NCBI GenBank assembly: GCA_964458555.1
Contig: CAYWJH010000003.1
Span: 15,669 to 79,668, forward strand
Reading direction: 5' to 3'
Origin: SLST01 sp964458555
GTDB lineage: Bacteria > Spirochaetota > Spirochaetia > DSM-27196 > SLST01
Length of the DNA: 64,000 bases
Position numbers and translations under genes: made by a program. Position 1 is the first letter of the stretch; each line of letters starts with the position of its first letter. The notes beneath the pieces are model-generated. The model made no database searches and had not been told where the DNA came from. It saw only the letters and a program-made list of their open reading frames with translations. Positions 47,703 through 55,455 of the stretch are shown piece by piece.

Positions 47703-48583
47703 TGGGAGACCGAGACAATATGAACGAACAGTCCTACCCCGCGGGCCTCAGCGGCGCGCAGCGCGCGGTAGCCGAGCGCACGGATGCGGCGACGAGCACG
47801 CCCGCCACAGACACCGGCGGCACTCCGGCGATCGAAATCAGAGACCTCGATTTCTTCTACGGAGACTTCCAGGCCGTAAAGAGCGTCGACCTCGCCTTCG
47901 AGAAGAACGAGGTGACCGCGCTCATCGGCCCGTCGGGCTGCGGAAAGAGCACCGTGCTTCGTACGCTGAACCGGATGAACGATCTGATCCCGGGGACGAA
48001 GGCCGACGGCGCGGTACTCTTCCACGGCAAGAACATCTACGACGAGGACGTCGACCCGGTGGAAGTCCGCAGACGGATCGGGATGGTCTTCCAGAAGCCC
48101 AACCCGTTTCCCAAGTCGATCTACGAGAACATCGCCTGGGGGGCCCGCATCAACGGGTACCACGGCAACATGGACGAGCTCGTCGAAACGTCGCTCCAGC
48201 GCGCCGCGCTCTGGGACGAGGTCAAGGACAAGCTGAAGCAGAACGCGTTGCGGCTCTCCGGGGGGCAGCAACAGCGCCTGTGCATCGCGCGGGCGATCGC
48301 CATCGAGCCGGAGATCATCCTCATGGACGAACCGGCGTCTGCGCTCGACCCTATCTCCACGAGCAAGATCGAAGACCTTATCTTTGATCTCAAGACCCGG
48401 TTCACGATTATCATCGTCACGCATAACATGCAGCAGGCCGGACGTATTTCCGACAAGACGGCGTTCTTCATGGTGGACGACCAACGATCCGGCTATCTCG
48501 TCGAGTGGGGAAGCACGCGCGACATCTTCTTTAACCCAAAGGACGAACGCACCGAGGCCTATATCTCGGGGCGGTTCGGCTGA
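47702..48583 (+). CDS. pstB: Phosphate ABC transporter ATPase PstB
   Basis: The 293-residue ATPase has Walker A GPSGCGKST, Q-loop FQKPNPFP, signature LSGGQQQRL, Walker B IILMDEPASALD and the switch His in THNMQQA. It powers phosphate import through PstCA. ATG 47702 is preferred because GGAGG lies 8 bases upstream in the end of pstA. The alternative ATG 47720 would shorten an N-terminal extension of about 45 residues rich in Ala, Thr and Gly that is not part of the ABC domain. Confidence 0.97.
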   Translation: MGDRDNMNEQSYPAGLSGAQRAVAERTDAATSTPATDTGGTPAIEIRDLDFFYGDFQAVKSVDLAFEKNEVTALIGPSGCGKSTVLRTLNRMNDLIPGTKADGAVLFHGKNIYDEDVDPVEVRRRIGMVFQKPNPFPKSIYENIAWGARINGYHGNMDELVETSLQRAALWDEVKDKLKQNALRLSGGQQQRLCIARAIAIEPEIILMDEPASALDPISTSKIEDLIFDLKTRFTIIIVTHNMQQAGRISDKTAFFMVDDQRSGYLVEWGSTRDIFFNPKDERTEAYISGRFG

Positions 48584-48607
48584 TACACTGCAGCGGGAGG
48601 GACCGGA

Positions 48608-49267
48608 ATGGAAACGCGATTGCAGCTCGACAAGCAGCTCGGCGAACTCTACCAGGATATCCTGAAGCTGGGCGCGCTGGTGGAGGAGGCGCTCAACAAG
48701 TCGATCGAGGCGCTCCGCAACGGCGACGCCGAGCTCGCCCGATCGGTGGTCGCCGGTGACGACGCGATCGACGAGCTCCACATGGACATCGAGGACCGCA
48801 GCACCCAGATCATCGCGCTCGAGCAGCCGGTCGCGACCGACCTGCGTGAGCTCATCACGGCTACAAAGATCGGCGCGGACCTCGAACGCATCGGCGACCA
48901 CGCACGCCACATCGCGAGGGTCGTGCAGACGCTTCCGCCGGAACTGCTCGCGATCGCGCTGCCGAATATCGAGGAGATGGCGAGGGTCGGCATTTCGATG
49001 GTACACGATTCGCTCACCGCCTTCGTCGACCAGGATCCGGACCAGGCGCGAACGGTCGCGACTCGCGACGACGAGATCGACGCGGCTCACGGACGGCTCT
49101 ACCAGAGTCTGGTCGACGTGATGCGAGACCGCCCGGAGTGGATCGAGCACGGCGTGAAGCTCATGTTTCTCAACCGTTACCTGGAGCGACTCGGCGATCA
49201 CGTGACCAACATCTGCGAGTGGGTGATCTTCGCGAAGACCGGCGAGCACGTGGAACTCAATAACTAG
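48608..49267 (+). CDS. phoU: Phosphate transport regulator PhoU
   Basis: The 219-residue all-helical protein has the two three-helix bundles of PhoU: ILKLGALVEEALNKSIEALRNGD...VVAGDDAIDELHMDIEDRS and TATKIGADLERIGDHARHIARV, then a second copy ending NRYLERLGDHVTNICEWVIF. The repeated ERIGDHA / ERLGDHV motifs bind metal ions and contact PstB and PhoR. It represses the Pho response when phosphate is ample. A GGGAGGGACCGG sits just ahead of the ATG. It is 24 bases after pstB and 13 before phoB. Confidence 0.96.
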   Translation: METRLQLDKQLGELYQDILKLGALVEEALNKSIEALRNGDAELARSVVAGDDAIDELHMDIEDRSTQIIALEQPVATDLRELITATKIGADLERIGDHARHIARVVQTLPPELLAIALPNIEEMARVGISMVHDSLTAFVDQDPDQARTVATRDDEIDAAHGRLYQSLVDVMRDRPEWIEHGVKLMFLNRYLERLGDHVTNICEWVIFAKTGEHVELNN

Positions 49268-49280
49268 CGGCGGACGGCGC

Positions 49281-49967
49281 ATGGCAGACGAGAGGATCCT
49301 GGTTGTCGACGATGAGCGCGATATTCTCGAGCTGATTCGATTCAACCTCGAACGCGAGGGTTTCACCGTATTCACGGTCGACACCGGCGAGGCGGCGCTC
49401 GCGCAGGCGAACCGGATCGCACCCGATCTCGTCGTGCTCGATCTCATGCTCCCGGGCCTCGACGGAATGGAGGTGTGCCGGCGGCTGAAGGAGCAGGAAG
49501 CCACCCGGGCGATTCCGGTCCTGATGCTCACCGCGAAGAGCGAGGACAGCGACATCGTCACCGGACTCGACGTCGGCGCCGAGGACTACGTTACCAAACC
49601 GTTCAGCCCGAAGGTACTCGTCGCGCGGATCCGAGCGATCCTGCGACGCCGAAGGGCCGATGCCGAAGACCGAGACATCGTACAAATCCACGGGATGCAG
49701 ATCGACATCTCCCAGCACGAGGTGTGGGTCGACGACGGTCAGATACACCTCTCGGCGACGGAGTTCGCGATCCTCGTCTTTCTCGCCCAGAACCCCGGAT
49801 GGGTCTTCTCGCGAACGAAGATCATCGACAGCGTAAAGGGAAAGGACTACCCCGTGACCGAGCGTTCCGTCGACGTCCAGATCCTCGGCTTGCGCAAGAA
49901 GCTCGGCGAGAAGGGCAAGCTCGTGCAGACGGTCCGCGGCGTGGGGTACCGACTGCAGGCGGAGTAG
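49281..49967 (+). CDS. phoB: Phosphate regulon response regulator PhoB (OmpR family)
   Basis: The 228-residue regulator has a receiver domain (ILVVDDERDILELI; Asp at about 54 in VVLDLMLPG; Thr in LTAKSED; Lys in VTKPFSPK) and a winged-helix domain with LSATEFAILVFLAQNPGWVFSRTKI and VTERSVDVQILGLRKKL for DNA recognition. It would bind the 11-base repeats before pstS once phosphorylated by PhoR. It is directly followed by phoR with no gap, and both lie after the transporter genes, so the complete sensing and import system is encoded in a single transcription unit. Confidence 0.94.
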   Translation: MADERILVVDDERDILELIRFNLEREGFTVFTVDTGEAALAQANRIAPDLVVLDLMLPGLDGMEVCRRLKEQEATRAIPVLMLTAKSEDSDIVTGLDVGAEDYVTKPFSPKVLVARIRAILRRRRADAEDRDIVQIHGMQIDISQHEVWVDDGQIHLSATEFAILVFLAQNPGWVFSRTKIIDSVKGKDYPVTERSVDVQILGLRKKLGEKGKLVQTVRGVGYRLQAE

Positions 49968-51779
49968 ATGAAACGCACCCTCTCCACGCGCGTGCTCGGA
50001 TCGTACCTGCTCACCGCCACCGCCGGGATCGTAGTCCTCGGAATCGTGATCGGCATCGTGTTCGTGCGAAACGCTCGCGAGCGGGCGCTCACCGAGCTGG
50101 AGGGCGTCGCGCTCCTCGCGGCGTCGTTCCTCGCCGATCGACCGTCCGCGACCGACGTCCCGGACGCCGTCGCCGGCGGCCTCTCCTCCCTCGCCGATTC
50201 GATCAGCTTCCTCACCGCGCAGGGCATCCTTATGGGCGGCACACCCGACCCGCCCCCGCTCCCCCCGGCGGCCGCGCGGGCCGAGACCGTTCGCACGCCA
50301 CTGTCGGGTTTCTCGCGCACGAACGGCGGGCGCGTATTCGCCTACGCCGTGGCGCCGGCCGGCGACGAGCCGCGCCTGGTCTACGTAACGCGCGACCGAC
50401 GGCAAATCGACGCTACGACGCGTCCGGCGATTGCGCTCGTGCTCGCGAGCGCGATCGCCCTACTCACCGTGATCGCGCTCCTCGTCTACCGCACGCTCGA
50501 CTGGACGAAAGGGTCCATCTACGCCATCCAGGCGGCGGCCCGTCGATACGCCCGGGGCGAGCTCGCGGTGCACACGCGCACGAACGGACCCGTTGAGCTC
50601 CAGCGGCTCGGCGACGATCTCAACCTCATGGCCGAACAGCTGCGCAGCCGGATCGCCGCGATCAGCGAGCAGCGCAACCAACTCGAGGCGATCCTCTCGA
50701 GCATGCTCGAAGGCGTCGTCGTGCTCGACGGCGATCGCGGTATCGTCAGTATGAACGACGCCGCCGGTCGGCTCCTCCGCGTCTCCCCATCCGACGCGCG
50801 CGGGCGAACGCTCATCGAGTCGCTGCGCAACGCGCAGCTCGACGAGCTTTCCAAGCTCGCGTTCGGCAGCGATGAGCCGGTCGAACGGACGGTCACACTC
50901 TACCGAGAGCGACCGGTCTACGTGCAGGTTCACGCCACGCCGCTACGCGGCGAATCCACCTCGCGGCCCACCGGCTCGGTGCTCGTCATGAACGACATCA
51001 CCCGGCTCAAGCACCTCGAGGATCTGCGCAGGGACTTCGTCGCGAACGTCAGCCACGAGCTCAAGACTCCCATCACGTCCATCAAGGGCTTCGTCGAGAC
51101 GCTGCTCGACGGCGCGAGCGGCGACGCAGCCACCGTCGAGCGGTTCCTGCAGATCATCCTCAACCACACCAACCGTCTCCACCTCATCATAGAGGATCTG
51201 CTCAGCCTCTCACGGCTCGAACAGAACGACCAGCGCGTTGCGCTGCAGCGTTTTCCGCTGCAGCCGATTATCGACCAGACGCTCGAGATCTGCGGCCCAC
51301 GCGCGAGCGAGAAGCGAATCGAGCTCTCGTTCGCAACGACCGGCGACGGCCACGCCTGGGGGATTCCGAACCTGATCGAACAGGCGCTGGTGAACCTCGT
51401 CGACAACGCGATCAAGTACTCGCCCGAGGGCAGCATCGTGAGGATCGACATTGCGAAAACGGACCGGCGGCTCGTGATACGCGTGATCGACCACGGGCAG
51501 GGGATCCGAGCGCAGGACCTGCCAAGGATCTTCGAGCGCTTCTATCGGACCGACAAGGCGCGCAGCCGCGAGCTGGGCGGCACCGGTCTGGGGCTCGCGA
51601 TCGTGAAGCACATCGTCAGGGCGCACCGGGGCGAGGTCACCGTCGACAGCACGCTCGGTCAGGGTTCGACCTTCGTCGTCGAGCTCCCTCAGGACCAGCT
51701 GACCTCCGCGCCTTCAGGTCAGGATACCGACCACGACCTGAACGCCGCCGATCAGACTTCCGAGCAAGGCTCCGAATAG
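49968..51779 (+). CDS. phoR: Phosphate regulon sensor histidine kinase PhoR
   Basis: The 603-residue kinase has two membrane helices (about 12-32 and 151-172) bounding an extracytoplasmic domain of about 120 residues, then a HAMP region, a PAS domain (ILSSMLEGVVVLDGDRGIVSMNDAAG), the H-box NVSHELKTPITSIKGF, N-box LVNLVDNAIKYS, G1 DHGQGI and G2 GGTGLGLAIVKHI. Well-known PhoR proteins have little periplasmic domain, so the sizeable one here is a point of difference. Partner of PhoB, whose stop adjoins its ATG. The C-terminal 25 residues are an acidic, Asp/Gln/Ser tail encoded in DNA that overlaps the convergent DUF445 gene by 66 bases. Confidence 0.93.
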   Translation: MKRTLSTRVLGSYLLTATAGIVVLGIVIGIVFVRNARERALTELEGVALLAASFLADRPSATDVPDAVAGGLSSLADSISFLTAQGILMGGTPDPPPLPPAAARAETVRTPLSGFSRTNGGRVFAYAVAPAGDEPRLVYVTRDRRQIDATTRPAIALVLASAIALLTVIALLVYRTLDWTKGSIYAIQAAARRYARGELAVHTRTNGPVELQRLGDDLNLMAEQLRSRIAAISEQRNQLEAILSSMLEGVVVLDGDRGIVSMNDAAGRLLRVSPSDARGRTLIESLRNAQLDELSKLAFGSDEPVERTVTLYRERPVYVQVHATPLRGESTSRPTGSVLVMNDITRLKHLEDLRRDFVANVSHELKTPITSIKGFVETLLDGASGDAATVERFLQIILNHTNRLHLIIEDLLSLSRLEQNDQRVALQRFPLQPIIDQTLEICGPRASEKRIELSFATTGDGHAWGIPNLIEQALVNLVDNAIKYSPEGSIVRIDIAKTDRRLVIRVIDHGQGIRAQDLPRIFERFYRTDKARSRELGGTGLGLAIVKHIVRAHRGEVTVDSTLGQGSTFVVELPQDQLTSAPSGQDTDHDLNAADQTSEQGSE

Positions 51780-53315
51780 GTTGATCCACTTCAGGTGCCG
51801 CGCGATCACCATCAGCAGCAGCTGTTCCACGCTCTCCATGTCGAGCCCGTCGATCTTCTCGACGACCATCGTGTAGACGTCGAGCCCGGCGACGATCTCC
51901 GGCACGCGCCGCGAGACGAGCGACTGGAGCCGCGACGTGAGATAGCGGTCGACGCGCGCCTTCTGCTCCTCGGAGATCGGCAGGAGGTGGCCGAGCGGCC
52001 TGCGTTCCTCCCGGGCGAGGAACCGTGTCGCGAGCTCGATGGTCCGCTCCGAGAGCCGGTCCACGTTTTCCGGTCGCGCTATCCACCTGTCGGCCATCTC
52101 GACGACGCGCGCGGTGACCTCTTCCGGCTCCTGACCGAAGAGATCGCGGACGATCTCTCCGAGCGAGCGCTCGCGGTGCTCCTCCGCGAAACGCGCCACG
52201 CCGGCGGCGATCCTGCGCCTCACGTCGTCACGACGGAGCAACTCGACAGCGAGCGCGAACACGCGCGCCACCAACCGATCGGCGTGCAGGCCGAATCGCT
52301 CGAGCAACGTACGGATCCCGGTACGACCGAGCGTTCGCAGCTCGTCCTGGAGCGCCTCGATGAGCCGGTCGCGGTTCTCTGCGTCGTGGCCCGCCCGGTC
52401 GACACTCGCGATGACGTCGTCGACGATCGCCGGCATGCTCTCGTTCAGCGTGCGATCGTACTGGGTCGCGGACACCAGAAAGCGCTGGACCAGGTTCAAC
52501 CTCTGGAGGATTCGCTTGAGCAGACCGCGTCCGTGAACGGAGAGCTCCCGCCTTGTCGCCGGCTCCCGGAGAAAGACGACGAGCGCGTCGAGCGCCGGCT
52601 CGTAGACGCCGGGAACCGTCGCGGCCAACCGTTCGATCGATCGATCGCCCACGATCTCCACCAGCGGTGTGTCCCGCTCGACGTGCGAAGCGACCCAACG
52701 CTGCACCGCACGCTCGGCCGCCGGTGCGGCGGGGCCGGAGGCGAGCGAGCGAACCGCACCGTCGACGAGCTCTCCGAGCCGCGCCGCCGACGGCATCACG
52801 CGGTTCGGGTTCGTCGCGAGCGCCCCCGTCGTTACCGTCTCCGCGACGCGATGAACCACCTCGGCGAAGAGGTCAGACCGAAAGAACGCCCCCAGCACGC
52901 TCCCGGCGGCTTCGCCGAAGGCGGCGCGAACCTCGTCGTCGCCGGCGGCGGGCTCCCGTGCGGAGGCGCCCTCGGCGTCGGAGGATTCCGACGTAGGGGT
53001 ACCGTTCAGCACGTCCGACGTGAATCGGCCCACGCTCGTCTCGAGCGCCGCCTCGAACCGAGGATCGTGCAGGCGTTCGAGAAGCACCTCCTCGGTCAGC
53101 AAACGGGTCGAGACCATCCGGGCGATGCTGTGCGCAAGCTGGTCTCGCTGCCGGGGGATAACACCGGGGGTAAGCGGAACGCGGATACCGAAGACGCGTT
53201 TCTCGGCGAGCGGACGGAACAGCATTCGGATCGCGAGCGCGTTGGTGACGTAGCCTATAATCGCGCCGAGAAGCGGCGGCAACGCGTACGGAAGCACTCG
53301 GACCAGCGCGTCCAT
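51714..53315 (-). CDS. DUF445-family membrane-anchored protein
   Basis: The protein of about 533 residues starts ALPPLLGAIIGYVTNALAIRMLFRP, then VFGIRVPLTPGVIPRQRDQLAHSIARMVSTRLLTEEVLLERL, which matches the DUF445 (YheB-like) opening. Its C-terminus returns to the membrane with WINLFGALLGSLIGGVQVVVGIL. The central 400 residues are helical and Arg/Glu-rich. Members are envelope proteins of unknown function. ATG 53315 is chosen over longer frames. It is 2 bases from the SH3 lipoprotein gene upstream, so probably co-transcribed. Its 3' end overlaps the phoR coding region by 66 bases on the opposite strand. Confidence 0.8.
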   Translation of the reverse strand: MDALVRVLPYALPPLLGAIIGYVTNALAIRMLFRPLAEKRVFGIRVPLTPGVIPRQRDQLAHSIARMVSTRLLTEEVLLERLHDPRFEAALETSVGRFTSDVLNGTPTSESSDAEGASAREPAAGDDEVRAAFGEAAGSVLGAFFRSDLFAEVVHRVAETVTTGALATNPNRVMPSAARLGELVDGAVRSLASGPAAPAAERAVQRWVASHVERDTPLVEIVGDRSIERLAATVPGVYEPALDALVVFLREPATRRELSVHGRGLLKRILQRLNLVQRFLVSATQYDRTLNESMPAIVDDVIASVDRAGHDAENRDRLIEALQDELRTLGRTGIRTLLERFGLHADRLVARVFALAVELLRRDDVRRRIAAGVARFAEEHRERSLGEIVRDLFGQEPEEVTARVVEMADRWIARPENVDRLSERTIELATRFLAREERRPLGHLLPISEEQKARVDRYLTSRLQSLVSRRVPEIVAGLDVYTMVVEKIDGLDMESVEQLLLMVIARHLKWINLFGALLGSLIGGVQVVVGILT

Positions 53316-53317
53316 GG

Positions 53318-53752
53318 TCACCGACCCTCGCCAAACCGATCGGCCGCGTTGCGAGCGCGGTACTCGCTTCCGTACTCCTCGAGGGTCCGATCGAGCGTCC
53401 ACCCCGAGGTGGCTCCGGACTCGAGCCGATACCAGTACAACCGCTCGTCGTCGACCTGCTCGACGACCGTCCCGATCGCATCGATGCGCGCGACGTCGCC
53501 GCGGCGCAGGTGCCCGACGATCGGCGCGTCCATCTGCGGTTCGGCGCGAAGGCGGACGTACGTCTCGGAGACGACGGCCCAGGTAGGCCGTAGCGTCACG
53601 ACCGGTGTCGGGGGAAGCGATACGGAGGTCGCCGACCGACCATCCCGACCGCAGGAACCGAGCAGGAGCGCCCCGGCACACACCACAGCCAGGCGCGCAA
53701 GCGCGGCGCCGATCGCGGCCTGTCGCCGACGAAACGTGGGTTGACCGCCCAA
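53318..53752 (-). CDS. Predicted SH3-domain lipoprotein
   Basis: This small protein has an N-terminal membrane segment ending in the lipobox LLGSC, and then a bacterial SH3-like domain (VVSETYVRLRAEPQMDAPIVGHLRRGDVARI, with YWYRLESGATSGWT), the kind that binds peptidoglycan or proteins. The start is uncertain. TTG 53752 gives a lipoprotein signal of normal length with no overlap with the divergent gene; ATG 53794 is possible but would overlap its neighbour's start at 53778 by 17 bases. Following the cleavage site the product would be anchored in a membrane. It is immediately upstream of the DUF445 gene. Confidence 0.65.
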   Translation of the reverse strand: MGGQPTFRRRQAAIGAALARLAVVCAGALLLGSCGRDGRSATSVSLPPTPVVTLRPTWAVVSETYVRLRAEPQMDAPIVGHLRRGDVARIDAIGTVVEQVDDERLYWYRLESGATSGWTLDRTLEEYGSEYRARNAADRFGEGR

Positions 53753-53777
53753 CGACGGGCGTGCATGCTGCTGGTCA

Positions 53778-54338
53778 GTGAAGCGTTGTACCATTCTCGT
53801 CGCATTCGCGGCGATCGCTGCCGCCGGGCTCCCGGCCGATCTCGCCGTCACGGTCGGTAGCCGTCACGCCGCATTGGTGGTTCAGGATACTCGATTCGAC
53901 CCGGCCGTTCAACTCGCGAGCGAGGTAGGCGCCGGCGTGGGTGGTCGGTGGAAGCTCCGCGGCGGCCGCGCAGGGGCGATCGCCGCCGGTCTGGGTCTCG
54001 CAGTAGCCAGCGTGGGCCCGAGCACGGCGTTCGCCGGGTACTTCTACCGGGGCCTCGCCGTGCGCTCGCTCACGGTCACCGGCGCGTGGACGAGCCCGTC
54101 GGGTGTCGGGGTACGAGTCGGTGCTGCGGCTTCGTTTGCGTCGTACGCGCTTACGACGCTACTGTTCTTCTACCCCGAAGTCGAGATCGCGCCTACGCTG
54201 CGCATGAGACTCGCGAAGCGAATTCGCGTGGACTGGGCTCTTCCGGTCTTCTACCAGTTCCGGCAGGACCTCGCGTACGCGGTAGGCATAGGCCTGCGGG
54301 CGACCGTTGCACTGGAATTCTCATCGCCGGAGTCATAG
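53778..54338 (+). CDS. Exported, possibly outer-membrane beta-barrel protein
   Basis: The 186-residue product starts at GTG 53778 with a clear signal peptide (KRCTILVAFAAIAAAGLPADL). The mature sequence alternates hydrophobic and small polar residues in about eight strand-like segments (VQLASEVGAGVGGRWKL, AIAAGLGLAVASVG, LTVTGAWTSPSGVGVRVGAA, YAVGIGLRATVALEF) and ends in a strand with a nearly terminal Phe. That is the look of a small outer-membrane beta-barrel, but no family is recognised. It is divergent from the SH3 lipoprotein and is followed 12 bases later by the caspase-like gene, probably its operon partner. Confidence 0.6.
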   Translation: MKRCTILVAFAAIAAAGLPADLAVTVGSRHAALVVQDTRFDPAVQLASEVGAGVGGRWKLRGGRAGAIAAGLGLAVASVGPSTAFAGYFYRGLAVRSLTVTGAWTSPSGVGVRVGAAASFASYALTTLLFFYPEVEIAPTLRMRLAKRIRVDWALPVFYQFRQDLAYAVGIGLRATVALEFSSPES

Positions 54339-54350
54339 ATTCGTGCTGTG

Positions 54351-55418
54351 ATGGATCGATTCGATCGCACGCACCGATCTTGGAAACGCCGCCCACGCGC
54401 GGCCGGCCGACTGATCGTGCTCGCCACCGCCCTCGCGCTCGCGACCGCGCTCGCCTCCTGCGGTCGAACGCCGGATCTCCCGCCCGGGTACGCGATCGTC
54501 TACGGCGTGTCCGACTATGAGAGCATCAGCGACCTGGGCCAGCCCGCCGCGGACGCGATCGCGATGGCCGCGATGCTGGAGGAGGCCGGCTACACGATCA
54601 TCGGGGGCGGACCGGAGACGAACGGCGCACGAACGGACGCACAGGCCGAATGGGCCAACGTCGAGGCCGACTTCGCCGCAGCCGCGGCGACCGCGTCGCC
54701 GGACTCCCGCTTCGTCTTCTACTTCGCCGGGCACGGGTTCGGCGACGGCATGGAGTCCCAGTACGACACCCCGCCGTTCTCGCAGGAGTGGGCCGACCAC
54801 CTCGCGAGCGAGGCCGCCGGAGACGAGCCGGTTGGAGCCGGCGCCTACCCGGAGTTTCTCTTTCTCCACGGCGCCGATCCGTTCGACGATGTGCCGGGAG
54901 CGCTCGAAGAGAGCATCTCCGACGACGAGCTCGCCGCGCTCGTGCGGTCGGTCCCGTCCCGCCAGCGCGTGGTGATCATCGACGCGTGCCATTCGGGCGG
55001 GTTCATCGGTAGTGCGAGCTCGGTGGATACCGTGCCGGCCGGATACGAGGGGTATAACGACGGCGCACGGCTCGTCGACGCGCTCAACGCGATGACGCTG
55101 TACCTCGAGTATCGTACCGCCGCCCCTGTGGACCTCGATCAAAGCGACGGGATCGTCATCGCCGCGGCCGGCGAGCAGGACTTCTCCTACGAGGGAAGCT
55201 ACTGGGGGTTTCCGAACGGCGTCTTCACGCACTTCTTCCTCGAGGCGCGCGACGCGGCCGATTACGACTACGACGGCTACGTCTCGGCGACCGAGGCTTA
55301 CGCTCACGCCGTCGCGGCGATCCGGGCGGTAGCGAACGGCGAGCTCGTCGCCGAGGAGAAGTTCGTGCCGCGGGTCACCGGCGGTGCGGTCGACTTCATC
55401 CTCTTCCCGGCCCGGTGA
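54351..55418 (+). CDS. Caspase-like (peptidase C14 family) lipoprotein with EF-hand-like loop
   Basis: The 355-residue protein carries an N-terminal lipoprotein signal with lipobox LASC (Cys37), preceded by a basic region. The mature part is a caspase-type p20 fold: GYAIVYGVSDYESISDLGQPAADAIAMAAMLEEAGY opens it, the catalytic His128 lies in FYFAGHGFGDG and the catalytic Cys213 in IIDACHSGGF. Near the C-terminus DYDYDGYVSATE (304-315) fits a canonical EF-hand calcium loop. Bacterial members (orthocaspases) cleave after basic residues, often with calcium. Exported lipid-anchored placement is less usual. GTG 54348 is an alternative start. A GC-rich hairpin without T-tract (55419-55448) separates it from the convergent uvrB. 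Confidence 0.85.
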   Translation: MDRFDRTHRSWKRRPRAAGRLIVLATALALATALASCGRTPDLPPGYAIVYGVSDYESISDLGQPAADAIAMAAMLEEAGYTIIGGGPETNGARTDAQAEWANVEADFAAAAATASPDSRFVFYFAGHGFGDGMESQYDTPPFSQEWADHLASEAAGDEPVGAGAYPEFLFLHGADPFDDVPGALEESISDDELAALVRSVPSRQRVVIIDACHSGGFIGSASSVDTVPAGYEGYNDGARLVDALNAMTLYLEYRTAAPVDLDQSDGIVIAAAGEQDFSYEGSYWGFPNGVFTHFFLEARDAADYDYDGYVSATEAYAHAVAAIRAVANGELVAEEKFVPRVTGGAVDFILFPAR

Positions 55419-55455
55419 GCGCCCGCGAAGCGGTTCGCGCGCGGGCGCAGACCCG

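Noticed and set aside
55419..55448. Terminator between the caspase-like gene and uvrB
   Set aside because: GCGCCCGCG / CGCGGGCGC pair across a 12-base loop but there is no T-tract on either strand; a weak structural element at most.
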